A stretch of DNA of 64,000 nt from Halictus rubicundus (taxonomy: Eukaryota > Arthropoda > Insecta > Hymenoptera > Halictidae), in contig NW_027488580.1 in NCBI RefSeq assembly GCF_050948215.1, positions 1,364,001 to 1,428,000 on the forward strand, in the 5' to 3' direction. Both the position numbers and the translations under genes were made by a program. Below the pieces are notes generated by a model. It worked only from the letters and a program-made list of their open reading frames with translations. It ran no database searches and had not been told where the DNA came from. Of the stretch, positions 25,001-40,196 are shown one piece after another; the stretch's first letter is position 1; every line of letters starts with the position of its first letter.

Positions 25001-27650
25001 ATCCTCTATCCTATCCTATCCTCTATCCTATCCTATCCTCTATCCTATCCTATCCTCTATCCTATCCTATCCTCTATCCTATCCTATCCTATCCTCTATC
25101 CTATCCTATCCTCTATCCTATCCTATCCTCTATCCTATCCTATCCTCTATCCTATCCTATCCTCTATCCTATCCTATCCTCTATCCTATACTATCCTCTA
25201 TCCTATCCTATCCTCTATCCTATCCTATCCTCTACCCTATCCTATCCTCTATCCTATCCTATCCTCTATCCTATCCTATACTCTATCCTAACCTATCCTC
25301 TATCCTATCCTATCCTCTATCCTATCCTATCCTCTATCCTATCCTATCCTCTATCCTATCCTATCCTCTATCCTATCCTATCCTATCCTCTATCCTATCC
25401 TATCCTCTATCCTATCCTATACTCTATCCTATCCTATCCTATCCTCAATCCTATCCTATCCTCTATCCTATCCTATCCTCTATCCTATCCTATCCTCTAT
25501 CCTATCCTATCCTCTATCCTATCCTATCCTCTATCCTATCCTATCCTCTATCCTATCCTATCCTATCCTCTATCCTATCCTATCCTCTATCCTATCCTAT
25601 CCTCTATCCTATCCTATCCTCTATCCTATCCAATCTCTATCGTCTCCTTTCCTCTATCCTATCCTATCCTCTATCCTATCCTATCCTCTATCCTATCCGA
25701 TCCTCTATCCTATCCTATCCTCTATCCTATCCCATCCTCTATCCTATCCTATCCTCTATCCTATCCTATCCTCTATCCTATCCTCTATCCTATCCGATAC
25801 TCTATCCTAAGCTATCCTCTATCCTATCCTATCCTCTATCCTGTCCTATCCTCTTTAATGTCGTATCCTCTATCATATCCTATCCTCTTTCCTATTATAT
25901 CATCTATCCTATCCAATCTCTATCGTCTCCTTTCCTCTATCCTATCCTATCCTCTATCCTATCCTATCCTCTATCCTATCCGATCCTCTATCCTATCCTA
26001 TCCTCTATCCTATCCCATCCTCTATCCTATCCTATCCTCTATCCTATCCTATCCTCTATCCTATCCTATCCTCTATCCTAACCTATCCTCTATCCTATCC
26101 TATCCTGTATCCTATCCTATCCTCTATCCTATCCTATCCTCTATCCTCTCCTATCCTTTATACTAACCAATCTTCTATCCTATCCTCTATCCTATCCTAT
26201 CCTCTATCCTATCCTATCCTCTATCCTATCCTATACTCAATCCTATCCTATCCTCTATCCTATCCTATCCTCAACGCTATCCTATCCTCTATCCTATCCT
26301 ATCCTCAACGCTATCCTATCCTCATTACTATCCTATACTCCATTATATCCTATCCGCTATCGTATCATATCCTCTATCCTATAATATCCTCTATCCTATC
26401 CAATCCTCTATCCTATCCTCTATCATATCCTCTATCCTATCCTATCCTCTATCCTATCCTCTATCCTATCCTCTATCCTATCCTCTATCCTATCCTCTAT
26501 CCTATCCTCTATCCTATCCTATCCTCTATCCTGTCCTATCCTCTTTAATGTCGTATCCTCTATCATATCCTATCCTCTTTCCTATTATATCATCTATCCT
26601 ATCCAATCTCTATCGTCTCCTTTCCTCTATCCTATCCAATTCCCTATCTTATCTTCTATCGTCTCCTGTCCTCTATCCTATCCAATTCCCTATCTTATCT
26701 TCTATCGTCTCCTGTCCTATATCCTATCCAATCCCCTATCCCATCCTCTATCCTATCCTATCCTCTATCCTATCCTATCCTCTATCCTATTCTATCCTCT
26801 ATCCTAACCTATCCTCTATCCTATCCTATCCTGTATCCTATCCTATCCTCTATCCTATCCTATCCTCTATCCTGTCCTATCCTCTATAATATCGTATCCT
26901 CTATCCTATCCTATCCTCTATCCTATCCTATCCTCTATCCTCTCCTATCCTTTATACTAACCAATCCTGTATACTATCCTCTATCAAATCCTGTCCTGTA
27001 TCCTATCCTATCCTATCCTCTATCCTATCCTATCCTCTATCCTCTCCTATCCTCTATCCTATCCTAACCTCTATCCTATCCTATCCTATCCTATCCTCTA
27101 TCCTAACCTATCCTCTGTCTTATCCTATCCTCTATCCTATCCTATCCTGAAACCTATCCTATCCTCATTCCTATCCTATACTCCATTATATCCTATCCGC
27201 TATCCTATCATATCCTCTATCCTATCCTCTATCCTATCCTCTATCCTATCCTATCCTCTATCCTATCCTATCCTCTATCCTATCCTATCCTCTATCCACT
27301 CCTATCCTCTATCCTATCCTATCCTCTATCCTATGCTATCCTCTATCCTATCCTATCCTCTATCCTATACTATCCGCTATCCTATCCTATTCTCTATCCT
27401 ATCCTCTCCTGAACCCTATCCTATCCTCATTCCTAACCTATACTCCATTATATCCTATCCGCTATCCTATCATATCCTCTATCCTATCCAATCCTCTATC
27501 CTATCCTCTATCCTATCCTATCCTCAACCCTATCCTATCCTCATTCCTATCCTATAGTCCATTATATCCTATCCGCTATCCTATCCAATCCTTTATCCTA
27601 TCCTCTATCCTATCCTCTATCCTATCCTCTATCCTATCCTCTATCCTATC
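19030..27650. repeat. Tandem higher-order duplication, unit about 4.3 kb, two copies
   Basis: The two copies (about 19030-23325 and 23326-27650) share the same ordered variants. The shift is 4296 bp at CTCTCCTCTATCC (19057/23353), 4313 bp over the long open frames at 19440-20978 and 23753-25291, and 4332 bp at CTATAGTCC (about 23222/27554). Changes in shift include single-monomer (17-bp) gains or losses. One local rewrite lies near 25430-25640, where a CTTTAATGTCG marker present near 21223 is missing from the second copy. The high similarity suggests recent unequal exchange. Confidence 0.85.
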
Positions 27651-28520
27651 CTATCCTCTATCCTATCCTATCCTCTATCCTATCCTATCCTCTATCATAT
27701 CCTATCCTCTATCCTATCCTATCCTCCATCCTATCCTATCCTCTATCCTATCCTATCCTCTATCCTATCCTATCCTCTATCCTGTCCTATCCTCTTTAAT
27801 GTCGTATTCTCTATCATATCCTATCCTCTTTCCTATTATATCATCTATCCTATCCAATCTCTATCGTCTCCTTTCCTCTATCCTATCCAATTCCCTATCT
27901 TATCTTCTATCGTCTCCTGTCCTATATCCTATCCAATCCCCTATCCTGTCCTGTATCCTATCCTATCCTCTATCCTATCCTACCCTCAATCCTATCCTAT
28001 CCTATGCTCTATCCTATTCTATACTCTATCCTATCCCATCCTCTATCCTATCCTATCCTCTATCCTATCCTATCCTCTATCCTATTCTATCCTCTATCCT
28101 AACCTATCCTCTATCCTATCCTATCCTGTATCCTATCCTATCCTCTATCCTACCCTATCCTCTATCCTGTCCTATCCTCTATAATATCGTATCCTCTATC
28201 CTATCCTATCCTGTATCCTATCCTATCCTCTATCCTATCCTATCCTCAATCCTATCCTATCCTCTATCCTCTCCTATCCTTTATACTAACCAATCCTCTA
28301 TACTATCCTCTATCCTATCCTGTCCTCTATCCTATCCTATCGTATACTCTATCCTATCCTATCCTCTATCCTATCTTATCCTCTATCCTATCCTATCCTC
28401 TATCCTAACCTATCCTCTATCCTATCCTATCCTCTTTCCTATCCTATCCTCTATCCTATCCTATCCTCTATCCTAACCTATCCTCTATCCTATCCTATCC
28501 TCTATCCTATCCTATCCTCA
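27650..28520. repeat. Satellite between two higher-order blocks
   Basis: This is ordinary 17-bp array with one CTTTAATGTCG-type marker (27799, variant followed by GTATTCTC) and the usual CTTTATACTAACCAATCC, CCAATTCCC and CCTATGCTC variants. The content resembles 22.17-22.7 kb, so it is probably a third, partial copy of the end of the 4.3-kb unit. No gene is seen. Confidence 0.6.
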
Positions 28521-31500
28521 ACGCTATCCTAGCCTCATTCCTATCCTATACTCCATTATATCCTATCCGCTATCCTATCATATCCTCTATCCTATAATAT
28601 CCTCTATCCTATCCAATCTCTATCGTCTCCTTTCCTCTATCCTATCCAATCCCCTATCTTATCTTCTATCGTCTCCTGTCCTCTATCGTCTCCTGTCCTC
28701 TATCCTATCCAATCCCCTATCCTATCCTCTATCCTGTCCTATCCTCTATCCTATACTGCCCTCAATCCTATCCTATCCTAAGCTCTATCCTATCCTATTA
28801 TCTATCCTCTCCTATCCTTTATACTAACCAATCCTCTATCCTATCCTCTATCCTATCCTATCCTCTATCCTATCCTATCCTCTATCCTATCCTCTATCCT
28901 ATCCTATCCTCTATCCTATTCTATCCTATCCTCTATCCTAACCTATCCTCTATCTTATCCTATCCTCTATCCTATCCTATCCTGAACCCTACCCTATCCT
29001 CTATCCTATCCTATCCTCTATCCTATCCTATCCTCTATCCTAGCCTATCCTCTATCCTATCCTATCCTCTATCCTATCCTATCCTCTATCCTATCCTATC
29101 CTCTATACTAACCTATCCTCTATCCTATCCTATCCTCTATCCTATCCTATCCTCTATCCTATCCTATCCTCTATCCTATCCTATCCTCTATCCTAGCCTA
29201 TCCTCTATCCTATCCTATCCTCTATCCTATCCTATCCTCAATCCTATCCTATCCTCTATCCTCTCCTATCCTTTATACTAACCAATCCTCTATCCTATCC
29301 TCTATCCTATCCTATCCTCTATCCTATCCTATCCTCTATCCTATCCTATCCTCTATCCTATCCTATCCTCTATCCTATCCTATCCTCTATCCTCTCCTAT
29401 CCTCTATACTATCCTATCCTCTATCCTATTCTATCCTATCCTCTATCCTAACCTATCCTCTATCTTATCCTATCCTCTATCCTATCCTATCCTGAACCCT
29501 ACCCTATCCTCTATCCTATCCTATCCTCTATCCTAGCCTATCCTCTATCCTATCCTATCCTCTATCCTATCCTATCCTCAATCCTATCCTATCCTCTATC
29601 CTATCCTATCCTCGATCCTGTCCTATCCTCTATAATATCGTATCCTCTATCCTGTCCTATCCTCTATAATATCGTATCCTCTATCATATCCTATCCTCTT
29701 TCCTATAATATCATCTATCCTATCCAATCTCTATCGTCTCCTTTCCTCTATCCTATCCAATCCCCTATCGTATCTTCTATCGTCTCCTGTCCTCTATCCC
29801 ATCCTATCCTCTATCCTATCCTATCCTCTATGCTATCCTATCCTCTATCCTATGCTATCCTATCCTCTATCCTATCCTACCCTCTATCCTATCCTATCCT
29901 CTATCCTATCCTATCCTCTATCCTATCCTATCCTATCCTCTATCCTATCCTATCCTCTATCCTATCCTATCCTCTATCCTATCCTATCCTCTATCCTATC
30001 CTATCCTCTATCCTATCCTATCCTCTATCCTAACCTATCCTCTATCCTATCCTATCCTGTATCCTATCCTATCCTCTATCCTATCCTATCCTCTATCCTG
30101 TCCTATCCTCTATAATATCGTATCCTCTATAATATCGTATCCTCTATAATATCGTATCCTCTATCCTATCCTATCCTCTATCCTATCCTATCCTCAATCC
30201 TATCCTATCCTCTATCCTCTCCTATCCTTTATACTAACCAATCCTCTATCCTATCCTCTATCCTATCCTATCCTCTATCCTATCCTATCCTCTATCCTAT
30301 CCTATCCTCTATCCTATCCTATCCTCTATCCTATCCTATCCTCTATCCTCTCCTATCCTCTATACTATCCTATCCTCTATCCTATTCTATCCTATCCTCT
30401 ATCCTAACCTATCCTCTATCTTATCCTATCCTCTATCCTATCCTATCCTGAACCCTACCCTATCCTCTATCCTATCCTATCCTCTATCCTAGCCTATCCT
30501 CTATCCTATCCTATCCTCTATCCTATCCTATCCTCAATCCTATCCTATCCTCTATCCTATCCTATCCTCGATCCTGTCCTATCCTCTATAATATCGTATC
30601 CTCTATCCTGTCCTATCCTCTATAATATCGTATCCTCTATCATATCCTATCCTCTTTCCTATAATATAATCTATCCTATCCAATCTCTATCGTCTCCTTT
30701 CCTCTATCCTATCCAATCCCCTATCGTATCTTCTATCGTCTCCTGTCCTCTATCCTATCCAATAACCTATCCTATCCTCTATCCTATCCTATCCTCTATC
30801 CTATCCTATCCTCTATCCTATCCTATCCTCTATCCTATCCTATCCTCTATCCTATCCTATCCTCTATCCTATCCTATCTACTATCCTATCCTATCCTCAA
30901 TCCTATCCTATCCTCTCCTATCCTTTATACTAACCAATCCTCTATCCTATCCTCTATCCTATCCTATCCTCTATCCTATCTTATCCTCTATCCTATCCCA
31001 TCCTCTATCCTATGCAATCCTCTATCCTATCCTCTATCCTATCCTCTATCCTATCCTATCCTCAACGCTATCCTAGCCTCATTCCTATCCTATACTCCAT
31101 TATATCCTATCCGCTATCCTATCATATCCTCTATCCTATAATATCCTCTATCCTATCCAATCTCTATCGTCTCCTTTCCTCTATCCTATCCAATCCCCTA
31201 TCTTATCTTCTATCGTCTCCTGTCCTCTATCGTCTCCTGTCCTCTATCCTATCCAATCCCCTATCCTATCCTCTATCCTGTCCTATCCTCTATCCTATAC
31301 TGCCCTCAATCCTATCCTATCCTAAGCTCTATCCTATCCTATTATCTATCCTCTCCTATCCTTTATACTAACCAATCCTCTATCCTATCCTCTATCCTAT
31401 CCTATCCTCTATCCTATCCTATCCTCTATCCTATCCTCTATCCTATCCTATCCTCTATCCTATTCTATCCTATCCTCTATCCTAACCTATCCTCTATCTT

Positions 31501-33615
31501 ATCCTATCCTCTATCCTATCCTATCCTGAACCCTACCCTATCCTCTATCCTATCCTATCCTCTATCCTATCCTATCCTCTATCCTAGCCTATCCTCTATC
31601 CTATCCTATCCTCTATCCTATCCTATCCTCTATCCTATCCTATCCTCTATACTAACCTATCCTCTATCCTATCCTATCCTCTATCCTATCCTATCCTCTA
31701 TCCTATCCTATCCTCTATCCTATCCTATCCTCTATCCTAGCCTATCCTCTATCCTATCCTATCCTCTATCCTATCCTATCCTCAATCCTATCCTATCCTC
31801 TATCCTCTCCTATCCTTTATACTAACCAATCCTCTATCCTATCCTCTATCCTATCCTATCCTCTATCCTATCCTATCCTCTATCCTATCCTATCCTCTAT
31901 CCTATCCTATCCTCTATCCTATCCTATCCTCTATCCTCTCCTATCCTCTATACTATCCTATCCTCTATCCTATTCTATCCTATCCTCTATCCTAACCTAT
32001 CCTCTATCTTATCCTATCCTCTATCCTATCCTATCCTGAACCCTACCCTATCCTCTATCCTATCCTATCCTCTATCCTAGCCTATCCTCTATCCTATCCT
32101 ATCCTCTATCCTATCCTATCCTCAATCCTATCCTATCCTCTATCCTATCCTATCCTCGATCCTGTCCTATCCTCTATAATATCGTATCCTCTATCCTGTC
32201 CTATCCTCTATAATATCGTATCCTCTATCATATCCTATCCTCTTTCCTATAATATCATCTATCCTATCCAATCTCTATCGTCTCCTTTCCTCTATCCTAT
32301 CCAATCCCCTATCGTATCTTCTATCGTCTCCTGTCCTCTATCCCATCCTATCCTCTATCCTATCCTATCCTCTATGCTATCCTATCCTCTATCCTATGCT
32401 ATCCTATCCTCTATCCTATCCTACCCTCTATCCTATCCTATCCTCTATCCTATCCTATCCTCTATCCTATCCTATCCTATCCTCTATCCTATCCTATCCT
32501 CTATCCTATCCTATCCTCTATCCTATCCTATCCTCTATCCTATCCTATCCTCTATCCTATCCTATCCTCTATCCTAACCTATCCTCTATCCTATCCTATC
32601 CTGTATCCTATCCTATCCTCTATCCTATCCTATCCTCTATCCTGTCCTATCCTCTATAATATCGAATCCTCTATAATATCGTATCCTCTATAATATCGTA
32701 TCCTCTATCCTATCCTATCCTCTATCCTATCCTATCCTCAATCCTATCCTATCCTCTATCCTCTCCTATCCTTTATACTAACCAATCCTCTATCCTATCC
32801 TCTATCCTATCCTATCCTCTATCCTATCCTATCCTCTATCCTATCCTATCCTCTATCCTATCCTATCCTCTATCCTATCCTATCCTCTATCCTCTCCTAT
32901 CCTCTATACTATCCTATCCTCTATCCTATTCTATCCTATCCTCTATCCTAACCTATCCTCTATCTTATCCTATCCTCTATCCTATCCTATCCTGAACCCT
33001 ACCGTATCCTCTATCCTATCCTATCCTCTATCCTAGCCTATCCTCTATCCTATCCTATCCTCTATCCTATCCTATCCTCAATCCTATCCTATCCTCTATC
33101 CTATCCTATCCTCGATCCTGTCCTATCCTCTATAATATCGTATCCTCTATCCTGTCCTATCCTCTATAATATCGTATCCTCTATCATATCCTATCCTCTT
33201 TCCTATAATATAATCTATCCTATCCAATCTCTATCGTCTCCTTTCCTCTATCCTATCCAATCCCCTATCGTATCTTCTATCGTCTCCTGTCCTCTATCCT
33301 ATCCAATAACCTATCCTATCCTCTATCCTATCCTATCCTCTATCCTATCCTATCCTCTATCCTATCCTATCCTCTATCCTATCCTATCCTCTATCCTATC
33401 CTATCCTCTATCCTATCCTATCTACTATCCTATCCTATCCTCAATCCTATCCTATCCTCTCCTATCCTTTATACTAACCAATCCTCTATCCTATCCTCTA
33501 TCCTATCCTATCCTCTATCCTATCTTATCCTCTATCCTATCCCATCCTCTATCCTATGCAATCCTCTATCCTATCCTCTATCCTATCCTCTATCCTATCC
33601 TATCCTCAACCCTAT
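28520..33615. repeat. Tandem higher-order duplication, unit about 2.54 kb, two copies
   Basis: Copies at about 28520-31060 and 31061-33615 share markers at a 2544-bp shift: CTCTATACTATCC (29405/31949 and 30361/32905), CTATGCTATCC (29830/32374) and CTATGCAATCC (about 31014/33558). Inside each copy is a nested pair 956 bp apart (29405/30361 and 31949/32905). A third partial copy of the CTATGCTATCC segment lies at 33876-34161. Confidence 0.85.
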
Positions 33616-36600
33616 CCTATCCTCATTCCTATCCTATAGTCCATTATATCCTATCCGCTATCCTATCATATCCTCTATCCTATCCAATCCTCTATCCTAT
33701 CCTCTATCCTATCCTATCCTCTATCCTATCCTATCCTCTATCCTATCCTATCCTCTATCCTATCCTATCCTCTACCCTATCCTATCCTCTATCCTATCCT
33801 ATCCTCTATCCTATCCTATCCTCTATCCTATCCTATCCTCTATCCCATCCTATCCTCTATCCTATCCTATCCTCTATGCTATCCTATCCTCTATCCTATG
33901 CTATCCTATCCTCTATCCTATCCTACCCTCTATCCTATCCTATCCTCTATCCTATCCTATCCTCTATCCTATCCTATCCTATCCTCTATCCTAGCCTATC
34001 CTCTATCCTATCCTATCCTCTATCCTATCCTATCCTCTATCCTATCCTATCCTCTATCCTATCCTATCCTCTATCCTAACCTATCCTCTATCCTATCCTA
34101 TCCTGTATCCTATCCTATCCTCTATCCTATCCTATCCTCTATCCTGTCCTATCCACTATAATATCGTATCCTCTATAATATCGTATCCTCTATCCTATCC
34201 TATCCTCTATCCTATCCTATCCTCTATCCTATCCTATCCTCTATCCTATCCTATCCTCAATCCTATCCTATCCTCTATCCTATCCTATCCTCAATCCTAT
34301 CCTATCCCTTATCCTCTCCTATCCTTTATACTAACCAATCCTCTATCCTATCCTCTATCCTATCCTATCCTCAACGCTATCCTATCCTCATTACTATGCT
34401 ATACTCCATTATGTCCTATCCGCTATCGTATCATATCCTCTATCCTATAATATCCTCTACCCTATCCAATCCTCTATCCTATCCAATCCTCTATCCTATC
34501 CAATCCTCTATCCTATCCAATCCTCTATCCTATCCTCTATCATATCCTCTGTCCTATCCAATCCTCTATCCTATCCTCTATCATATCCTCTATCCTATCC
34601 TCTATCGTATCCTATCCTCTATCGTATCCTATCCTCTATCCTATTCTATCCTCTATCCTATCCTATCCTCTATCCTATCCTATCCTCTATCCTATCCTAT
34701 CCTCTATCCTGTCCTATCCTCTATAATATCGTATCCTCTATCATATCCTATCCTCTTTCCTATTATATCATCTATCCTATCCAATCTCTATCGTCTCCTT
34801 TCCTCTATCCTATCCAATCCCCTATCTTATCTTCTATCGTCTCCTGTCATCTATCCTATCCAATCCCCTATCCTATCCTCTATCCTATCCTATCGTCTAT
34901 CCTATCCTACCCTCAATCCTATTCTATCCTATGCTCTATCCTATCCTATCCTCAATCCTATCCTATCCTCTATCCTATCCTATCCTCAATCCTATCCTAT
35001 CCTCTATCCTCTCTTATCCTTTATACTAACCAATCCTCTATCCTATCCTCTATCCTATCCTATCCTCTATCCTATCCTATCCTCTATCCTATCCGATCCT
35101 CCATCCTATCCTATCCTCTATCCTATCCTATCCTCTATCCTATCCTATCCTATCCCCTATCCTATCCTATCCTCTATCCTATCCTATACTCTATCCTAAC
35201 CTATCCTCTATCCTATCCTATCCTCTATCCTGACCTATCCTCTTTAATGTCGTATCCTCTATCATATCCTATCCTCTTTCCTATTATATCATCTATCCTA
35301 TCCAATCTCTATTGTCTCCTTTCCTCTATCCTATCCTATCCTCTATCCTATCCTATCCTCTATCCTATCCGATCCTCTATCCTATCCTATCCTCTATCCT
35401 ATCCCATCCTCTATCCTATCCTATCCTCTATCCTATCCTATCCTCTATCCTATCCTATCCTCTATCCTAACCTATCCTCTATCCTATCCTATCCTGTATC
35501 CTATCCTATCCTCAACGCTATCCTATCCTCATTACTATCCTATACTCCATTATATCCTATCCGCTATCGTATCATATCCTCTATCCTATAATATCCTCTA
35601 TCCTATCCAATCCTCTATCCTATCCAATCCTCTATCCTATCCTCTATCATATCCTCTATCCTATCCTCTATCGTATCCTATCCTCTATCCTATTCTATCC
35701 TCTATCCTATCCTATCCTCTATCCTATCCTATCCTCTATCCTATCCTATCCTCTATCCTGTCCTATCCTCTATAATATCGTATCCTCTATCATATCCTAT
35801 CCTCTTTCCTATTATATCATCTATCCTATCCAATCTCTATCGTCTCCTGTCCTCTATCCTATCCAATCCCCTATCCTATCCTCTATCCTATCCTATCCTC
35901 TATCCTATCCTATCCTCTATCCTAACCTATCCTCTATCATATCCTCTATCCTATCCTATCCTCTATCCTATCCTCTATCCTATCCTCTATCCTATCCTAT
36001 GCTCTATCCTATCCTATCCTCTATCCTAACCTATCCTCTATCCTATCCTATCCTCTATCCTATCCTATCCTCAACGCTATCCTATCCTCATTCCTATCCT
36101 ATACTCCATTATATCCTATCCGCTATCCTATCATATCCTCTATCCTATAATATCCTCTATCCTATCCAATCTCTATCGTCTCCTTTCCTCTATCCTATCC
36201 AATCCCCTATCTTATCTTCTATCGTCTCCTGTCCTCTATCGTCTCCTGTCCTCTATCCTATCCAATCCCCTATCCTATCCTCTATCCTGTCCTATCCTCT
36301 ATCCTATACTGCCCTCAATCCTATCCTATCCTATGCTCTATCCTATTCTATACTCTATCCTATCCTATCCTCTATCCTATCCTATCCTCTATCCTATCCT
36401 ATCCTCTATCCTAACCTATCCTCTATCCTATCCTATCCTGTTTCCTATCCTATCCTCTATCCTATCCTATCCTCTATCCTATCCTATCCTCTATCCTAAC
36501 CTATCCTCTATCCTATCCTATCCTCTATCCTATCCTGTCCTGTATCCTATCCTATCCTCTATCCTATCCTATCCTCTATCATGTCCTATCCTCTATAATA

Positions 36601-37880
36601 TCGTATCCTCTATCATATCCTATCCTCTTTCCTATAATATCATCTATCCTATCCAATCTCTATCGTCTCCTTTCCTCTATCCTATCCTATCCTCTATCCT
36701 ATCCTATCCTCTATCCTATCCTATCCTCTATCCTATCCCATCCTCTATCCTATCCTATCCTATCCTCTATCCTATCCTATCCTCTATCCTATCCTATCCT
36801 CTATCCTATCCTATCCTCTATCCTATCCTATCCTATCCTATCCTCTATCCTAACCTATCCTCTGTCTTATCCTATCCTCTACCCTATCCTATCCTCTATC
36901 CTATCCTATCCTCTATCCTATCCTATCCTCTATCCTATCCGATCCTCTATCCTATCCTATCCTCTATCCTATCCCATCCTCTATCCTATCCTATCCTCTA
37001 TCCTATCCTATCCTCTATCCTATCCTCTATCCTATCCTATACTCTATCCTAACCTATCCTCTATCCTATCCTATCCTCTATCCTGTCCTATCCTCTTTAA
37101 TGTCGTATCCTCTATCATATCCTATCCTCTTTCCTATTATATCATCTATCCTATCCAATCTCTATCGTCTCCTTTCCTCTATCCTATCCTATCCTCTATC
37201 CTATCCTATCCTCTATCCTATCCGATCCTCTATCCTAACCTATCCTCTATCCTATCCTATCCTGTATCCTATCCTATCCTCTATCCTATCCTATCCTCTA
37301 TCCTGTCCTACCCTCTATAATATGCTATCCTATCCTCTATCCTATCCTACCCTCTCTCCTATCCTATCCTCTATCCTATCCTATCCTCTATCCTATCCTA
37401 TCCTATCCTCTATCCTATCCTATCCTCTATCCTATCCTATCCTCTACCCTATCCTATCCTCTATCCTATCCTATACTCTATCCTAACCTATCCTCTATCC
37501 TATCCTATCCTCTATCCTATCCTATCCTCTATCCTATCCTATCCTCTATCCTATCCTATCCTATCCTCTATCCTATCCTATCCTCTATCCTATCCTATCC
37601 TCTATCCTATCCTATCCTCTATCCTATCCTATCCTCTATCCTATCCTATCCTCTATCCTATCCTATCCTCTATCCTATCCTATCCTCTATCCTATCCTAT
37701 CCTCTATCCTATCCTATCCTCTATCCTATCCTATCCTATCCTCTATCCTATCCTATCCTCTATCCTATCCTATCCTCTATCCTATCCTATCCTCTATCCT
37801 ATCCTCTATCCTATCCTATACTCTATCCTAACCTATCCTCTATCCTATCCTATCCTCTATCCTGTCCTATCCTCTTTAAT
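33615..37880. repeat. Satellite with mixed variants between higher-order blocks
   Basis: This part contains a further CTATGCTATCC segment (33876-34161, shift 1502 bp from 32374) and the CATTACTATGCTATACTCC marker near 34391. CTTTAATGTCG markers lie at about 35247 and 37100. The stretch following 37100 (with CTATAATATGCTATCC and ACCCTCTCTCC) recurs at about 44847-45234 and 46179-46566, showing that copies from this region were reused further right. No gene is seen. Confidence 0.65.
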
Positions 37881-40196
37881 GTCGTATCCTCTATCATATC
37901 CTATCCTCTTTCCTATTATATCATCTATCCTATCCAATCTCTATCGTCTCCTTTCCTCTATCCTATCCTATCCTCTATCCTATCCTATCCTCTATCCTAT
38001 CCGATCCTCTATCCTATCCTATCCTCTATCCTATCCCATCCTCTATCCTATCCTATCCTCTATCGTATCCTATCCTCTATCCTATCCTATCCTCTATCCT
38101 AACCTATCCTCTATCCTATCCTATCCTGTATCCTATCCTATCCTGTATCCTATCCTATCCTCTATCCTGTCCTATCCTCTATAATATCGTATCCTCTATC
38201 CTATCCTATCCTCTATCCTATCCTATCCTCTATCCTATCCTATCCTCTATCCTATCCTATCCTCAATCCTATCCTATCCTCTATCCTATCCTATCCTCAA
38301 TCCTATCCTATCCTCTATCCTCTCCTATCCTTTATACTAACCAATCCTCTATCCTATCCTCTGTCCTATCCTATCCTCAACGCTATCCTATCCTCATTAC
38401 TATGCTATACTCCATTATATCCTATCCGCTATCGTATCATATCCTCTATCCTATAATATCCTCTATCCTATCCAATCCTCTATCCTATCCTCTATCATAT
38501 CCTCTATCCTATCCAATCTTCTATCCTATCCTTTATCATATCCTCTATCCTATCCTCTATCGTATCCTATCCTCTATCCTATTCTATCCTCTATCCTATC
38601 CTATCCTCTATCCTATCCTATCCTCTATCCTGTCCTATCCTCTATCATATCCTATCCTCTTTCCTATTATATCATCTATCCTATCCAATCTCTATCGTCT
38701 CCTTTCCTCTATCCTATCCAATCCCCTATCTTATCTTCTATCGTCTCCTGTCATCTATCCTATCCAATCCCCTATCCTATCCTCTATCCTATCCTACCCT
38801 CAATCCTATCCTATCCTATGCTCTATCCTATCCTCTCCTCAATCCTATCCTATCCTCTATCCTATCCTATCCTCAATCCTATCCTATCCTCTATCCTCTC
38901 TTATCCTTTATACTAACCAATCCTCTATCCTATCCTCTATCCTATCCTATCCTCTATCCTATCCTATCCTCTATCCTATCCTATCCTCTATCCTATCCTA
39001 TCCTCTATCCTATCCTATCCTCTATCCTATCCTATCCTCTATCCTATCCTATCCTCTATCCTATCCTATCCTCTATCCTATCCTATCCTCTATCCTATCC
39101 TATCCTCTATCCTATCCTATCCTCTATCCTATCCTGTCCTCTATCCTATCCTATCCTCTATCCTATCCTATCCTCTATCCTATCCTATCCTCTATCCTAT
39201 CCTATCCTATCCTATCCTCTATCCTATCCTATCCTCTATCCTATCCTATCCTCTATCCTATCCTATCCTCTATCCTATCCTATCCTCTATCCTATCCTAT
39301 CCTCTATCCTATCCTATCCTCTATCCTATCCTATCCTATCCTCTATCCTATCCTATCCTCTATCCTATCCTATCCTCTATCCTATCCTATCCTCTATCCT
39401 ATCCTATCCTCTATCCTATCCTATACTCTATCCTAACCTATCCTCTATCCTATCCTATCCTCTATCCTGTCCTATCCTCTTTAATGTCGTATCCTCTATC
39501 ATATCCTATCCTCTTTCCTATTATATCATCTATCCTATCCAATCTCTATCGTCTCCTTTCCTCTATCCTATCCTATCCTCTATCCTATCCTATCCTCTAT
39601 CCTATCCGATCCTCTATCCTATCCTATCCTCTATCCTATCCCATCCTCTATCCTATCCTATCCTCTATCCTATCCTATCCTCTATCCTATCCTCTATCCT
39701 ATCCTATACTCTATCCTAACCTATCCTCTATCCTATCCTATCCTCTATCCTGTCCTATCCTCTTGAATGTCGTATCCTCTATCATATCCTATCCTCTTTC
39801 CTATTATATCATCTATCCTATCCAATCTCTATCGTCTCCTTTCCTCTATCCTATCCTATCCTCTATCCTATCCTATCCTCTATCCTATCCGATCCTCTAT
39901 CCTATCCTATCCTCTATCCTATCCCATCCTCTATCCTATCCTACCCTCTATCCTATCCTATCCTCTATCCTATCCTATCCTCTATCCTAACCTATCCTCT
40001 ATCCTATCCTATCCTGTATCCTATCCTATCCTCTATCCTCTATCCTATCCTATCCTCTATCCTCTCCTATCCTTTATACTAACCAATCCTCTATCCTATC
40101 CTCTATCCTATCCTATCCTCAACGCTATCCTATCCTCATTACTATGCTATACTCCATTATATCCTATCCGCTATCGTATCATATCCTCTATCCTAT

